Notes: generated by a model from the sequence alone, not told the origin. A DNA stretch of 64,000 nucleotides from JANQEU01 sp965242805 (GCA_965242805.1 CBDETD010000002.1:3162001-3226000); one strand, 5' to 3'; shown: positions 53,035-63,241, counted from the stretch's first letter. A program made the numbers and translations.

Positions 53035-56000
53035 TATTGATTACTTAGGCGTCTAAAATAATCGTTTACTTCCTTTTTATAAAATTGATTCAATTGAATT
53101 GGAACAGATTTGAGTAATTCAATTTCCTTTTTCTTAGCCTTCAAATATTCTTCAAAGGCTTTCGGCAATTTATCTTCATATGAACCAGCCGATTCAGCCT
53201 CTCTTTCTTTATCAAACTCCTGTTCTCTAAGGGCATCCTCAGCTTCCAATAATCTGATCATAATCTCCTCTTGCCGGTCTATTAACTCTTGTGTGAGTTG
53301 TTTGTTTACCAGATCGATTTCATTCTCTTCCATTTGCTCCAGGATTTTGGAAAGATTGTCACCTATTTCTTCTCCTTGTAGCTGGCCTTCGATCTGCTCT
53401 TTGAGCTTCTGAAGCTGATTCCGGAGCATTTCCTGTTCAGCCGCCATACGAGCGAGCTCCTGTGATAATTGACGCCCTTTCATCCCACTGTCCTTTAGTT
53501 CTTGTATTTGTTGACTCAATTGCTGTTGAAGTTGTTTTAGGTTTGGAAGTTCTTGATTACCCTTCTGTCCATCACTTGGTTGTCCCATAGCATTAGCCAT
53601 CATTGATTGCATCTGTTGAAGAAGATCGTCAAGTAGCAACGCAAGGTTATTGATGGATGCCATCGCAAATTGTTGATTGCTCAAGGCTTTACTTCTATTC
53701 CTGGATTTCAATTCTCCCAGGGCACCATCAATATTTCTATTTACTTCACCTACTTCACGAGTTACAAAAGCGCTGATCTGCTCCAGTCTTTGTGCCAGGG
53801 CGAGTAAACTGTCCTCTATTACCTTCGCGTCGTTTTTGAGTTTTAATTGATCTTGTGACAATTCCACAAACCGCGGATCCACCTGTGTAACTTGCCTGAA
53901 GTTTTCTATGAGGTCTTCCTGATTAAAGCTAAGCTTTACCAGATCATCGAGTATATGTCGAAGGTTTTCGATATTCTCCGTCATCATTTCCATCTCCATA
54001 TTCATTTTCATGGTCTCCAGCTTTTTCCCCAATTGCTTCATTTGGCCACCGGTATTTTTCTGATTCTGGCTGCCAGCCTTCCTTTTGTTATTTTGTAAAT
54101 CTTGTTGGATCTTGTCAAGGTTTTCCTGAATAGATTTCTCTTCAGAATCCGTATTTCCAAGGGGTTCAGGGTTCTTTAAGTCTTGATTCCATTCCTGTAC
54201 CTGATCCATTTTTTCTTGGAGTTCATTGAATTTCTCCTCGATTTGCTGTTGTTGCTCCTCTATCTCATCCAGATCCGAGGCTTTATCGGTTGTTTTTTCC
54301 GATAGGTTTTCCTGCTCCTCTCCTAGTTCAAGGAATTTGTTTTTCAGGTTCTCCAATTCACTCTCAACCTTCAATCTTTTGAACAGCTCCAATGCTCGCT
54401 CCAGCTCCTGTTCCATATTCCTTTCATTGGGCATCAAGTCACTCAATTGGTTACGTAAATCCTCTAAGTCGGCTTTGTCTTCCAATAGTCTCTGTAATTC
54501 TTCGTACATCTCCCTGGTTTCATCGTCGAGTATTTCGTTCATCAATTCTTGTAGTTTCATTGATTTTTCAATGATACTTTGACTTCTTTCATTGAATTTG
54601 CTGTCATAATCCATTAACTCTTCGAATTGCTTCCGTAATTCTTCTATTGACTTTTCAATTTCCTGACGCTGTTTCAGAATATCATCCAGCAGTTTTTCCT
54701 CCTGCCATTCTACTTCTTTCTTACTCTTCAACCTATCCTCCAGTCTTTTGAGTTTATCGTTTATGCTTTCAGCCTCACTAATGGATTGTTCAATTTGAGA
54801 TTCGGTTTTCTTCGATTGAGCAGCTATGGACTCCTCAATACTTTCCTTGTTAGGAATTTTAAATGTGAAAACCTGAGACTTAGAGGACTTGAAACCATTG
54901 ATCTCATCGTTGTCCTTGGCATTAACGTAGCATGTGAAGTTCTGATTAGAATTTAGCGACAGCGTGTCGAGATCCAGTTTAAAATAGAATGAGTTCTCAT
55001 TTTGAAGTTTATTAAAATCAATGTCCACAGATTCAGTGGCCAGATCTACTCCATAATATAGTTTCAATGAGGAGATCCCGTAGTCATCAATAACAGAGCC
55101 ACTTACGATCACATAATCATAAAGAATAGTGTCACCGAAGAAGTCAACCTGCAAATTGGGGAATTCATCTTTGATAACATCGATCTTGTATTCCAGGTCT
55201 TCCTTATTCTGACTATTTTCATTGCTTAGAATCATTTCATATTCAGTAGATTCCAGCACACGCTTTTTTATCTTAAATGTCTGATTATCAATATGTTCTG
55301 TCCTGATATTTTCTATATTGTCGCCAAATATCAGGTTGACGGAATCAGTATCTCTTGCTGCAATTTCCCATGTTACTTCAGTTCCTTCGGGAATTATAAA
55401 ACTTCCAACATTAGACAGACTTTTGGAGGATCGCCTTGTATAATTTGGGTAATCGAGATAGACATTAAACCCATTTAGGTTTGGACGTGGTAGAACTTCT
55501 AACTCATACTTTCGGCTGACATAACCAGCTGCAGAGAACTGGAATTCGGTATTTTTTTGAAGGTTTGTGATTTCATGGGAGAAATTATTCTGATCCTCCT
55601 TTTTGAGCTTTATTAGACGACCGCCTTGCTTGATGTAAGCATTTTCAGGTACACTTTCTCCTTCGATCTTTAGCCTTACTACAAAATCTTCATTTATAAA
55701 AGCTTTGTCCTTTTCATTCACAAAAATGAATTGAAAAGGGGCTTCGGGAACATATGATTTGTTGAAGTTTACAATTCTTTCACCGCCGTCAGTAATTATC
55801 GGAGGGATGGAAAGGCCCATGATCGCAACTCCCAGCAACACTAGAGCAAGTATTCTTAAGTATTTAAAATTTACACGAAAGTCGACAGCATTGGTAAAAG
55901 GTATAGGCCTTAGTTCACTAATTTTCTGTTCGATCCCTGCACGTACCAGAGAAGACTCATCAACATTCAAAGATTTGAGTTGGAGCGTATTTAATAACTT

Positions 56001-56315
56001 GTCTTTTACCTCAGGGAAATAATTTCCAATTTCGATCGCAGCAGATTGATCATCTAATGACCTTGAAGTAATTCTGTAGATGTTCAGGAGATATCGGATG
56101 ACCAGAAGATATAATAGGATAAAAAGAGAAGTAACGCCGGCAAAGAAAATGACCGTCCGGGTAGCAATGGAGAAATAAAAAAAGTATTCAAGTGTGAATA
56201 GAAATAGACAAACACAGAGGACAATTATCGAAAGAAATACAGATCCCTGTATCAGTTTGTTTTTGTAGTACTTGACCTTGTACTCTTCTAATTTTTTCTC
56301 CAAAAAATCACTCAT
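53031..56315 (-). CDS. DUF4175 family membrane protein with long coiled coil
   Basis: The 1094-residue protein has two membrane helices near the N-terminus (about 21-72, with a third at 152-170), a beta-rich domain (about 180-490), then a very long Glu/Gln/Lys/Leu-rich coiled coil (about 490-1060). This is the DUF4175 layout found across Bacteroidota. The role is unknown; the coiled coil suggests a scaffold at the inner membrane. In operon with a hypothetical gene upstream and RsbW-like and ybeY downstream. Confidence 0.88.
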   Translation of the reverse strand: MSDFLEKKLEEYKVKYYKNKLIQGSVFLSIIVLCVCLFLFTLEYFFYFSIATRTVIFFAGVTSLFILLYLLVIRYLLNIYRITSRSLDDQSAAIEIGNYFPEVKDKLLNTLQLKSLNVDESSLVRAGIEQKISELRPIPFTNAVDFRVNFKYLRILALVLLGVAIMGLSIPPIITDGGERIVNFNKSYVPEAPFQFIFVNEKDKAFINEDFVVRLKIEGESVPENAYIKQGGRLIKLKKEDQNNFSHEITNLQKNTEFQFSAAGYVSRKYELEVLPRPNLNGFNVYLDYPNYTRRSSKSLSNVGSFIIPEGTEVTWEIAARDTDSVNLIFGDNIENIRTEHIDNQTFKIKKRVLESTEYEMILSNENSQNKEDLEYKIDVIKDEFPNLQVDFFGDTILYDYVIVSGSVIDDYGISSLKLYYGVDLATESVDIDFNKLQNENSFYFKLDLDTLSLNSNQNFTCYVNAKDNDEINGFKSSKSQVFTFKIPNKESIEESIAAQSKKTESQIEQSISEAESINDKLKRLEDRLKSKKEVEWQEEKLLDDILKQRQEIEKSIEELRKQFEELMDYDSKFNERSQSIIEKSMKLQELMNEILDDETREMYEELQRLLEDKADLEDLRNQLSDLMPNERNMEQELERALELFKRLKVESELENLKNKFLELGEEQENLSEKTTDKASDLDEIEEQQQQIEEKFNELQEKMDQVQEWNQDLKNPEPLGNTDSEEKSIQENLDKIQQDLQNNKRKAGSQNQKNTGGQMKQLGKKLETMKMNMEMEMMTENIENLRHILDDLVKLSFNQEDLIENFRQVTQVDPRFVELSQDQLKLKNDAKVIEDSLLALAQRLEQISAFVTREVGEVNRNIDGALGELKSRNRSKALSNQQFAMASINNLALLLDDLLQQMQSMMANAMGQPSDGQKGNQELPNLKQLQQQLSQQIQELKDSGMKGRQLSQELARMAAEQEMLRNQLQKLKEQIEGQLQGEEIGDNLSKILEQMEENEIDLVNKQLTQELIDRQEEIMIRLLEAEDALREQEFDKEREAESAGSYEDKLPKAFEEYLKAKKKEIELLKSVPIQLNQFYKKEVNDYFRRLSNQY

Positions 56316-56328
56316 TATCCACGATTCG

Positions 56329-56691
56329 TTAAACTTTTAGATCTATTTCCTTTTCAAAGTATTCAATTATATGCATTTTCAGAAGCTTTTCCTGATCGAG
56401 CAGATCAAAGTGAGGTAAATTTTTCTCAAGCTTCCAATGAGGCCACCCATCTTCATCTACACCCTCTAACGAGTAATATCCCGAAAAGGAAAGAACCTTG
56501 CAAATAGCTATGTGGATCAGATCCTGTTTCTCTTCCTTTGAATAATTGCCCATTCCTTTACCTAATTCCTGGACGCCAATTAAAAACAGAACTGCATTCA
56601 GGTCTCGAGGTTTCTTGAATCCGATCTTTCCAATCTCACTTTTTAATTGTACCCACCGCTTTTCTAGCTCAAGGTCTTTTTTATACACCAT
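56329..56691 (-). CDS. Conserved-looking small hypothetical protein
   Basis: A 120-residue soluble, helix-rich protein without signal or membrane segments (WVQLKSEIGKIGFKKPRDLN near 12-31; LEGVDEDGWPHW near 75-86). It begins the DUF4175-rsbW-ybeY cluster, 13 bp upstream of DUF4175, and is divergent from the comF-like gene by 18 bp. Family not recognised. Confidence 0.7.
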   Translation of the reverse strand: MVYKKDLELEKRWVQLKSEIGKIGFKKPRDLNAVLFLIGVQELGKGMGNYSKEEKQDLIHIAICKVLSFSGYYSLEGVDEDGWPHWKLEKNLPHFDLLDQEKLLKMHIIEYFEKEIDLKV

Positions 56692-56709
56692 TAAATCAAT
56701 ATTTTTCCC

Positions 56710-57414
56710 ATGATGCTAAGTAATTCATACGCAAAAGTAATTTGGGAAGATTTTGTTTCTTTGATTTTTCCACGAACTTGTATAGGGTGCGATGAAATTT
56801 TGATCAGAAATGAAGAGATCATTTGTTCGAAGTGCTTCCTTGATCTTCCAATCACTAACTACCATAAAATACCTGATAATCCCATCAAGAGAAAATTTGC
56901 ATGGAATAAAAGGATAGTCCATGCATTTAGCTTTTTAACTTTTCAGAAGGAAGGTATTGCCCAAAAATTATTGCATGAACTCAAGTACCAAGGAAACTAT
57001 GAAGTAGGCCTTAAGATCGGTGAATGGTTTGGCAATCTCGTAAATAAACAGATTGAGGGATATGAATTGATTATCCCAGTTCCCATTCATGAATTCAAAG
57101 AGAAAAAGCGAGGTTATAATCAAAGTGAGGCGATAGCAAGAGGTATCTCTAATGTCACGGGGATCCCTGTAGAAGACAAGCATATATCGAGAATCGTAAA
57201 TACCGAAACACAAACATCCAAATCCAGAATTGAGAGATGGGAAAATGTATCAAAAGTGTTCAGGATGCAAAATCCTTCGCCAATCGTTGGCAAATCAATA
57301 ATTGTTGTCGATGACGTCATTACCACAGGGGCTACAATTGGAGAATTGTGTGATGAACTTGAAGAAATCGGTGTAAACAGAATAGCTGTCCTGGCCCTGG
57401 CGAGTGGGAAATAA
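56710..57414 (+). CDS. ComF-family phosphoribosyltransferase-like protein
   Basis: The 234-residue protein has an N-terminal zinc site (CIGC and CSKC, about 24-43), the ELKYQGNYEVG segment, and the PRPP-binding VVDDVITTGATIG near residue 200. ComF proteins are linked to DNA uptake in competent bacteria; whether this strain is competent is not shown here. Followed after 3 bp by a terminator hairpin shared with the convergent gldJ-like gene. Confidence 0.92.
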   Translation: MMLSNSYAKVIWEDFVSLIFPRTCIGCDEILIRNEEIICSKCFLDLPITNYHKIPDNPIKRKFAWNKRIVHAFSFLTFQKEGIAQKLLHELKYQGNYEVGLKIGEWFGNLVNKQIEGYELIIPVPIHEFKEKKRGYNQSEAIARGISNVTGIPVEDKHISRIVNTETQTSKSRIERWENVSKVFRMQNPSPIVGKSIIVVDDVITTGATIGELCDELEEIGVNRIAVLALASGK

Positions 57415-57417
57415 AAA

Positions 57418-57442
57418 AACCATCCAATTATTTTGGATGGTT
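57418..57442. terminator. Bidirectional terminator between comF-like and gldJ-like genes
   Basis: AACCATCCAA (57418-57427), 5-nt loop, TTGGATGGTT (57433-57442). On the minus strand it is followed by a TTTTTTATTT tract, so it is a good terminator for the minus-strand gene; on the plus strand the T-tract is weak. Confidence 0.8.
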
Positions 57443-57464
57443 CTCTTATTAAATCTTTTGGGGA

Positions 57465-58778
57465 TCAATAGTTTGTTCCGGCTCGGATCATAGCGCATCT
57501 GAATCCAATAGCAGATGTGGCAGAATCTTCAAATAACGATCTCCTGGTTCCAGGTGACAGCCAGTAAGCTACATCCTGCCATGATCCACCTTTGTAAACT
57601 CTCATCCTTTTCATTGGTGGATTTTCGGCATTATATTCTTTTGCGGAAATACCTACGGAAACGGCTTCCTCTTCTCCATATGGACCTTCATTACCAATGA
57701 AATTCCAGGCAGCGTCGTAGCCATCTTCCTCGTCAAGGAATCCATCCCTTCTAACGGGGTTCATATCATCCATGTCCTGGTAAGAAAGAGGTCTATAAAC
57801 ATCTTGCACCCACTCATTTACATTTCCAGCCATATTGTAAAGACCGTAATCATTAGGAGGATAGTCGTAAATGTATGTAGGGATCATAGCCCCATCATTC
57901 AATTTACCAGCAATACCAGCATAGTCTCCACGACCTCTCTTGAAGTTAGCAAGGAAATAACCCATGCTTTTACCATAAGGATTTCTCAAAGCATGTCCAT
58001 CCCAGGGATACAGTCTTCGGTGTGTTTGTGTTTCATCGAGCCACTGGGTTCCTATGAGTGCCTGCGCAGCATATTCCCATTCAGCTTCAGTAGGCAAACG
58101 ATAATTTGGAAGAACAATCCCTGACTCCAATGGAGGTCTCGACAGCGTGGGAGCTGCAGATTCAGCTCCAGCAAAGGCATCGTCACCACTTAGGACATCA
58201 TCGTAATATCCAGCTTCTTCAGCAAGTTTGAAGTTTACAACTTCCGTCCTCCATCGACAGTAATTAACAGCTTGCCTCCAGTTAACTCCTACGACAGGGA
58301 AAAACCTAAAACCAGGATACCGGTAATAATGATCGACATAAGGGTCATTATACGCAAGGTCCTTCGCCCACACGGTGGTATCCGGTAAGTTGTTTTTCCA
58401 ATACAATTCATCTGAATCGGCCCTGATAAAATATTCATATTCCAACCAGTGAATGTTTGCAACTTCTGTTTCATCCATATAGAATGAAGCCACAGTTACG
58501 GCTCGCTCAATATTATCCCTGGCATGTATTATATCTTCTTCAAAAGATCCCAGAACCGTTCGACCACCTTCAATGAATACAAGGTTGGGTCCATCCGGTT
58601 GTCCCTGATATGGATTAACTTGAAATCCCCCCTCGACATTGTACTCCAGACCTGTTGCTGTACTAATTGGTCCGGGAGCCGAACTTGTAGGAGTTCCACC
58701 ACCAAAGCAAGAGCTTAAAATCATTGCTACCACCAGAGACAAGGCAGTATACTGGGAGATGTGAACAATTCTTTTCAT
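57465..58778 (-). CDS. gldJ: GldJ-like gliding motility lipoprotein (FGE-sulfatase fold)
   Basis: The 437-residue lipoprotein has an LSSC lipobox (Cys24) and a formylglycine-generating-enzyme-like domain: FIEGGRTVLGSFEED, SFYMDETEVANIHWLEY, VVGVNWRQAVNYCRWR, NYRLPTEAEWEYAA and the terminal GFRCAMIR. This wording fits GldJ rather than the shorter GldK/PorK; GldJ is needed for gliding and for type IX secretion in Flavobacterium. F. johnsoniae GldJ is longer (about 560 residues). No other gld/por genes are in the window. Confidence 0.8.
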   Translation of the reverse strand: MKRIVHISQYTALSLVVAMILSSCFGGGTPTSSAPGPISTATGLEYNVEGGFQVNPYQGQPDGPNLVFIEGGRTVLGSFEEDIIHARDNIERAVTVASFYMDETEVANIHWLEYEYFIRADSDELYWKNNLPDTTVWAKDLAYNDPYVDHYYRYPGFRFFPVVGVNWRQAVNYCRWRTEVVNFKLAEEAGYYDDVLSGDDAFAGAESAAPTLSRPPLESGIVLPNYRLPTEAEWEYAAQALIGTQWLDETQTHRRLYPWDGHALRNPYGKSMGYFLANFKRGRGDYAGIAGKLNDGAMIPTYIYDYPPNDYGLYNMAGNVNEWVQDVYRPLSYQDMDDMNPVRRDGFLDEEDGYDAAWNFIGNEGPYGEEEAVSVGISAKEYNAENPPMKRMRVYKGGSWQDVAYWLSPGTRRSLFEDSATSAIGFRCAMIRAGTNY

Positions 58779-58928
58779 AACCTGTTTGTTGCTCTAAACG
58801 ACGTTAAAGTACTAATTAAACACAAATATTTCAAAATTACCTTGATAATGTGAAATTCAAGGGAACTTATTCTATTATTAAATGAGAAAAATCCTTAATT
58901 ATTGTGTGATTACAGATATTTAAAAGCA

Positions 58929-61900
58929 TCAAACCTGCACCGCGCTCATCTCAGTCATCACCTCTATGCCGTTAGTCACATCTGAGATATCCGAGATTTT
59001 GATCATTAACCGCCCTTTCAACTCCCTCATTTTCGAATGGTGTGCTTTGTTCTGTACGTATTTTATTATGCCTCCAAAAATATCAGACTGAAAATAAGCG
59101 TCCTCTCTACCCTCATCGATATAACATTTCATTTCAGCATTCTTCAACGAAATCTTATCAAACCCCAATTTGATACCTAACCACCGGAGTCGTACCGTCT
59201 TTATTAATTCAAGAACGGGCATCGGTAGTGGCCCAAATCGATCTTTCAATCCGTTTTGGAAATCAATAAGTTTCGATTCGTCATTTATGTTGTCCAAAGT
59301 CGAATATAGCTGTAACCTTTCTGAGGTGTTGGAGACGTAATCATTGGGAATTATTATTTCCAGGTCGGTTTCTATAACACAATCCTGTTTTAGTTTGTGG
59401 AGGTTATCTTCGGAGATCAATTCCGATTCAAATACATCTTTGAACTCGTTTTCCTTCAACTCCATTACCGCTTCATCGAGTATTTTGTGATACATGTCAA
59501 ATCCCATATCGTTGATGAAACCACTTTGTTCGCTACCAAGTAAATTACCTGCCCCCCTGATATCAAGGTCCCGCATTGCAACTTGAAATCCGGCACCCAG
59601 GTCAGAAAACTCTTCCAGTGTAATGAGTCGTTTACGCGCCTCGGCCGTCAAAGCTGAGCTCGGAGGCGCCAAAAGATAACAGTATGCTTTGGTATTCGAT
59701 CTTCCTACCCGGCCTCTCATTTGGTGGAGATCAGATAATCCAAACATGTGGGCACGATTGATTATGATAGTATTGGCATTGGGAATGTCCAGACCTGATT
59801 CAATAATATTTGTGGAAACCAACACATCATATTCGCCATTGATGAATTTTAACATTACTTTCTCCAGAAGTTTGCCTTCCATTTGTCCATGAGCAATTCC
59901 CACCCTCACGTCCGGGACCAATTTTATAACGACATTGGCAATTTGTTCAATATCGCTTATCCTATTGTGTACAAAAAAGACCTGTCCACCTCTTCTCAAT
60001 TCATGCCTTATTGCGTCTCGGATTATTTCTTCACTGTATGGATGGATTTCAGTGGTCACCGGCCTCCGGTTTGGTGGGGGAGTGGAAATGATTGAAAGGT
60101 CGCGGGCTCCCATCAAAGAGAAATGCAACGTCCGCGGGATGGGTGTGGCTGTCAATGTAAGTGTATCAACATTTACTTTCATTTCTTTGATCTTCTCCTT
60201 CACTTTCACTCCGAACTTCTGTTCTTCATCAATTACCAATAGCCCCAGATCTCTGAAGTCCATGTCCTTACTGACCAGTCGATGGGTACCAATCAGAATA
60301 TCGATCTTTCCTTCCTTTAATTCTTTTATGACATCCTTGATTTCCTTTGCCGATCGGAATCGGTTAACGTAATCAATGCTGACAGGAAAAGACTTCAATC
60401 TTTCGTTGAAGGTGTTATGATGTTGCATTGCAAGAATGGTAGTAGGAACCAACACAGCTACTTGCTTGCCAGCATCTACTGCTTTGAACGCAGCACGAAT
60501 CGCTATTTCTGTTTTACCGAAACCTACATCTCCACAAACCAGGCGGTCCATAGGATGTGGTAATTCCATATCGGATTTCACATCTTCCGTGGAGGAACTT
60601 TGATCCGGTGTATCCTCATATATAAAGCTGGACTCCAACTCCGCCTGCACGAAGTTGTCGGCAGGAAATGCGTAACCTGGAGAATTCTTGCGTTTTGCAT
60701 ATAATTCTATCAAGTCTTTGGCGATATCCTTTACTTTTTTCTTGACTCTTTTTTTCTTGTTCTCCCATTCCTGACTTCCCAATTTGTTGATGGTTGGGGG
60801 AATTCCTTCCTTGCCGCTGTATTTAGATATTTTATGTAAGGAATGGACACTTACAAAAAGCAAGTCATTGTCCTTATAAACAAGTCGTAAGGCCTCCTGC
60901 TTTTTTTCACCTACATCTACGGTATCAAGACCTGCGAACCTGGCTACTCCATGATCTATATGAACTACATAGTCCCCAGTCTGAAGATTACGCAGTTCCT
61001 TCATCGTCAGGGCTTTGTTCTTTGTGAATTTGCCCTTCCTTTGAACCTGATGGTATTTTTGGAAGATCTGGTGATCCGTGTAACATACCAACTTATTGGC
61101 GTTATCGATGAAACCTTCCCTGAATCCACCCAGAATACCCCGGAATCGCACTTCCGGATTTATTTCTTCGAATATGGTGTTCAACCGGTCCAATTGATTA
61201 AAGGAATCGGATAAAATTATGTTTTTGAATCCCTCCTCCTGGTGACTTGCGAGTGAGTCGGCAAGAAGTTCAAAGTTCTTGTTGAAATTAGGTTGTGGCC
61301 GAAAGTCAAAATCGAAAGAAGTAGCTTCCCAGTTTTCAAATCTCTTACCAAATTCTATAATGCACCGGCCCTCCAGGTGTGGCCTCAGGCTTATTCCTGA
61401 ATCGAAAAGGATATCCGGACTAGAAATGACTTGTGTATTGCCACTCATTTCCATGAAAGCACCAAAAGTGTCTGAAACTTTCTCAAACGCTTTGTCTACG
61501 ATATCTAAAGTTTCCCTGAAGTCCTTAACCCATACAGAAGTACCTTTTGGGAGGAATGATAATAATGACTGCCTTTCCTCCTTAAGCAACTTTGTTTGGA
61601 TGTTGGGCATGATGCTGACACGATCAACGGAATCGAGGGATAATTGAGTTGCCGGATCGAAATAACGGAGAGCTTCAATTTCATCTCCGAATAACTCGAT
61701 TCTAATGGGATGATCTGTAGAGTAAGAGTACACATCTATTATGCCTCCACGAACTGAAAATTGTCCAGGCTCATACACAAAATCCGTTCTTTCAAAATCA
61801 TAAGTGACTAACAAGTCAACCAGGAAGTCGACATCCACTTTCTCTCCCTGGGAAGCGGAGAATGTATTTTCAAGAAGTGACCTTTTATTGATCACTTTTT

Positions 61901-62315
61901 CAGACAAGGCCTCGGGGTAGGTGACAATGATCATTTCTTCCGGATATTGGCTCAACGCACTGAGTGCTTCAGCTCTTTGAAGGATATTTGCGTTTTCTAC
62001 TTCTTCGAACTGATATGGTTTTTTGTGACTGGTTGGAAATAGTTTAATCCTGTCCTTTTTATCCAGTATGTTTTGAAGGTCATCAAGGAAGTAGAGAGCC
62101 TCTTCCCTGTCATGTAGGATAATCAGAAAACTTTCTCCTACTAATTCTTTTTGTGCCGCACAGATCAGGGCATCAGAACTTCCTGCTAGCCCTTTCAATT
62201 TTACCCTGCCATCACACTTTTCAAGAGCTATTGCCAGGGATTTTACAATTGGATCACTTTTATACGTATTGAGGATATCCTGCTTTTCCAACTTCTCGTT
62301 TAAATAAGGGAGCAA
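58929..62315 (-). CDS. mfd: Transcription-repair coupling factor Mfd
   Basis: The 1128-residue protein shows UvrB-like N-terminal modules, the RNA-polymerase-interacting domain (YVVHIDHGVARFAGLDTV), and a RecG-type helicase: Walker A GDVGFGKTEIAIRAAFKA, DEEQ box (VIDEEQKFG), TATPIPRTL and QMRGRVGRS. It removes stalled RNA polymerase and recruits UvrA. Length is typical. It stands between gldJ-like and a COX3-like gene. Confidence 0.97.
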   Translation of the reverse strand: MLPYLNEKLEKQDILNTYKSDPIVKSLAIALEKCDGRVKLKGLAGSSDALICAAQKELVGESFLIILHDREEALYFLDDLQNILDKKDRIKLFPTSHKKPYQFEEVENANILQRAEALSALSQYPEEMIIVTYPEALSEKVINKRSLLENTFSASQGEKVDVDFLVDLLVTYDFERTDFVYEPGQFSVRGGIIDVYSYSTDHPIRIELFGDEIEALRYFDPATQLSLDSVDRVSIMPNIQTKLLKEERQSLLSFLPKGTSVWVKDFRETLDIVDKAFEKVSDTFGAFMEMSGNTQVISSPDILFDSGISLRPHLEGRCIIEFGKRFENWEATSFDFDFRPQPNFNKNFELLADSLASHQEEGFKNIILSDSFNQLDRLNTIFEEINPEVRFRGILGGFREGFIDNANKLVCYTDHQIFQKYHQVQRKGKFTKNKALTMKELRNLQTGDYVVHIDHGVARFAGLDTVDVGEKKQEALRLVYKDNDLLFVSVHSLHKISKYSGKEGIPPTINKLGSQEWENKKKRVKKKVKDIAKDLIELYAKRKNSPGYAFPADNFVQAELESSFIYEDTPDQSSSTEDVKSDMELPHPMDRLVCGDVGFGKTEIAIRAAFKAVDAGKQVAVLVPTTILAMQHHNTFNERLKSFPVSIDYVNRFRSAKEIKDVIKELKEGKIDILIGTHRLVSKDMDFRDLGLLVIDEEQKFGVKVKEKIKEMKVNVDTLTLTATPIPRTLHFSLMGARDLSIISTPPPNRRPVTTEIHPYSEEIIRDAIRHELRRGGQVFFVHNRISDIEQIANVVIKLVPDVRVGIAHGQMEGKLLEKVMLKFINGEYDVLVSTNIIESGLDIPNANTIIINRAHMFGLSDLHQMRGRVGRSNTKAYCYLLAPPSSALTAEARKRLITLEEFSDLGAGFQVAMRDLDIRGAGNLLGSEQSGFINDMGFDMYHKILDEAVMELKENEFKDVFESELISEDNLHKLKQDCVIETDLEIIIPNDYVSNTSERLQLYSTLDNINDESKLIDFQNGLKDRFGPLPMPVLELIKTVRLRWLGIKLGFDKISLKNAEMKCYIDEGREDAYFQSDIFGGIIKYVQNKAHHSKMRELKGRLMIKISDISDVTNGIEVMTEMSAVQV

Positions 62316-62391
62316 AAATAGTTTTAAGGAGAATCAATTCATCTTTAATGTCTGAGGATTATGAAAAAGTGCAAATTTGACGGGTTCATAG

Positions 62392-62988
62392 ATGGATAAA
62401 TACGGGATTAAAAAGAAGTCGGAAGTAAATAAAAGAAGCAACAGTGCCCTTAGTTCAATAAAGCTCACCTTCTATCTGGCAATGTTTGTCTCCTCAATCA
62501 TTTTTATCTATTTATTGCTAGCCCATCTTGCTACACCCCTGAAGGAAGCAGCATATTTTTCCAAATACTTTTCACTGAGTACTATAGTTCTCCTTTTATC
62601 GCTTTATCCAGTATCTCAACTGATTTCGGCTTATGATAACGAGAAAGGACATTCTGTCCTTAATGGATTACTTCTATCGACTTTGTCTGGTTTTTTCTTT
62701 ATGACCTTTCACATCGTGGCATGGATGGATATGATGAATCAGCAGGTATCACCATACAACCTCATTTTTGTAGTTACCGGTTTGCACGGCACATATGTTT
62801 TATCCCTTACCATTTTAACTATCTACCATTATTTCTTTTTCTCCTCAAAATTGAAAGATCCCGTCCAAAAACTTATCACCTGTACAAATCCATTCGAACG
62901 AATGAAACTTGAGATAACCTCACAATCATGGTACTTCATTCAGGTTTCTTGGGTCATGATTTACTTAATGCTAAAATTTGTTAATTAG
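62392..62988 (+). CDS. Cytochrome c oxidase subunit III-like membrane protein
   Basis: A 198-residue protein with five membrane helices. VVTGLHGTYVLSLTI near residue 126 and the terminal SQSWYFIQVSWVMIYLM match the heme-copper oxidase subunit III family. The usual second His of GLHxxHV is Tyr, and the Glu of the Q-x-x-E-W block appears as Ala (HIVAWMDM). No catalytic subunit I or II lies in the window, so it may be a stand-alone or divergent subunit. Divergent from mfd. Confidence 0.75.
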   Translation: MDKYGIKKKSEVNKRSNSALSSIKLTFYLAMFVSSIIFIYLLLAHLATPLKEAAYFSKYFSLSTIVLLLSLYPVSQLISAYDNEKGHSVLNGLLLSTLSGFFFMTFHIVAWMDMMNQQVSPYNLIFVVTGLHGTYVLSLTILTIYHYFFFSSKLKDPVQKLITCTNPFERMKLEITSQSWYFIQVSWVMIYLMLKFVN

Positions 62989-63241
62989 AGCATTATTTTA
63001 AGTTTTTATTGTAACCTTTTGAGAAGAAAATCGATTAAATAGGTACAGGCTTTGAAATAAATAGCCGTTAGGCTCGTTTATAAAGTGCTTTCTTTTAGGT
63101 TAGGTTGGTGATTAGGCGTCATTCGATTCTCAGAATGGCGCCTTTTTTTATTTTGCTCTTTCTCATTTCAAATTCGGATAACAAATTCTTGATAATTTGT
63201 TCTTTCATTTTCTTATCGTGAATTCACTAGTTTTAAGCCAA
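62989..63241. other. Intergenic region with a distal terminator
   Basis: 253 bp without a gene. A strong terminator lies 125 bp after the COX3-like stop, so the transcript has a long 3' tail, or a small RNA is made here. The stretch GCCGTTAGGC (63064-63073) may form a small hairpin. No clear promoter for an RNA gene. Confidence 0.35.
63114..63150 (+). terminator. Strong intrinsic terminator
   Basis: GGCGTCATTC (63115-63124), 8-nt loop, GAATGGCGCC (63133-63142; one G-U pair), then seven T. It ends the transcript of the COX3-like gene or of an RNA encoded just before it. Confidence 0.88.

Noticed and set aside
57465..58778. Sulfatase-modifying or ergothioneine (EgtB) enzyme
   Set aside because: FGE-like fold is present, but the lipobox and GldJ-type wording fit the gliding lipoprotein; no sulfatase or egt genes are nearby.
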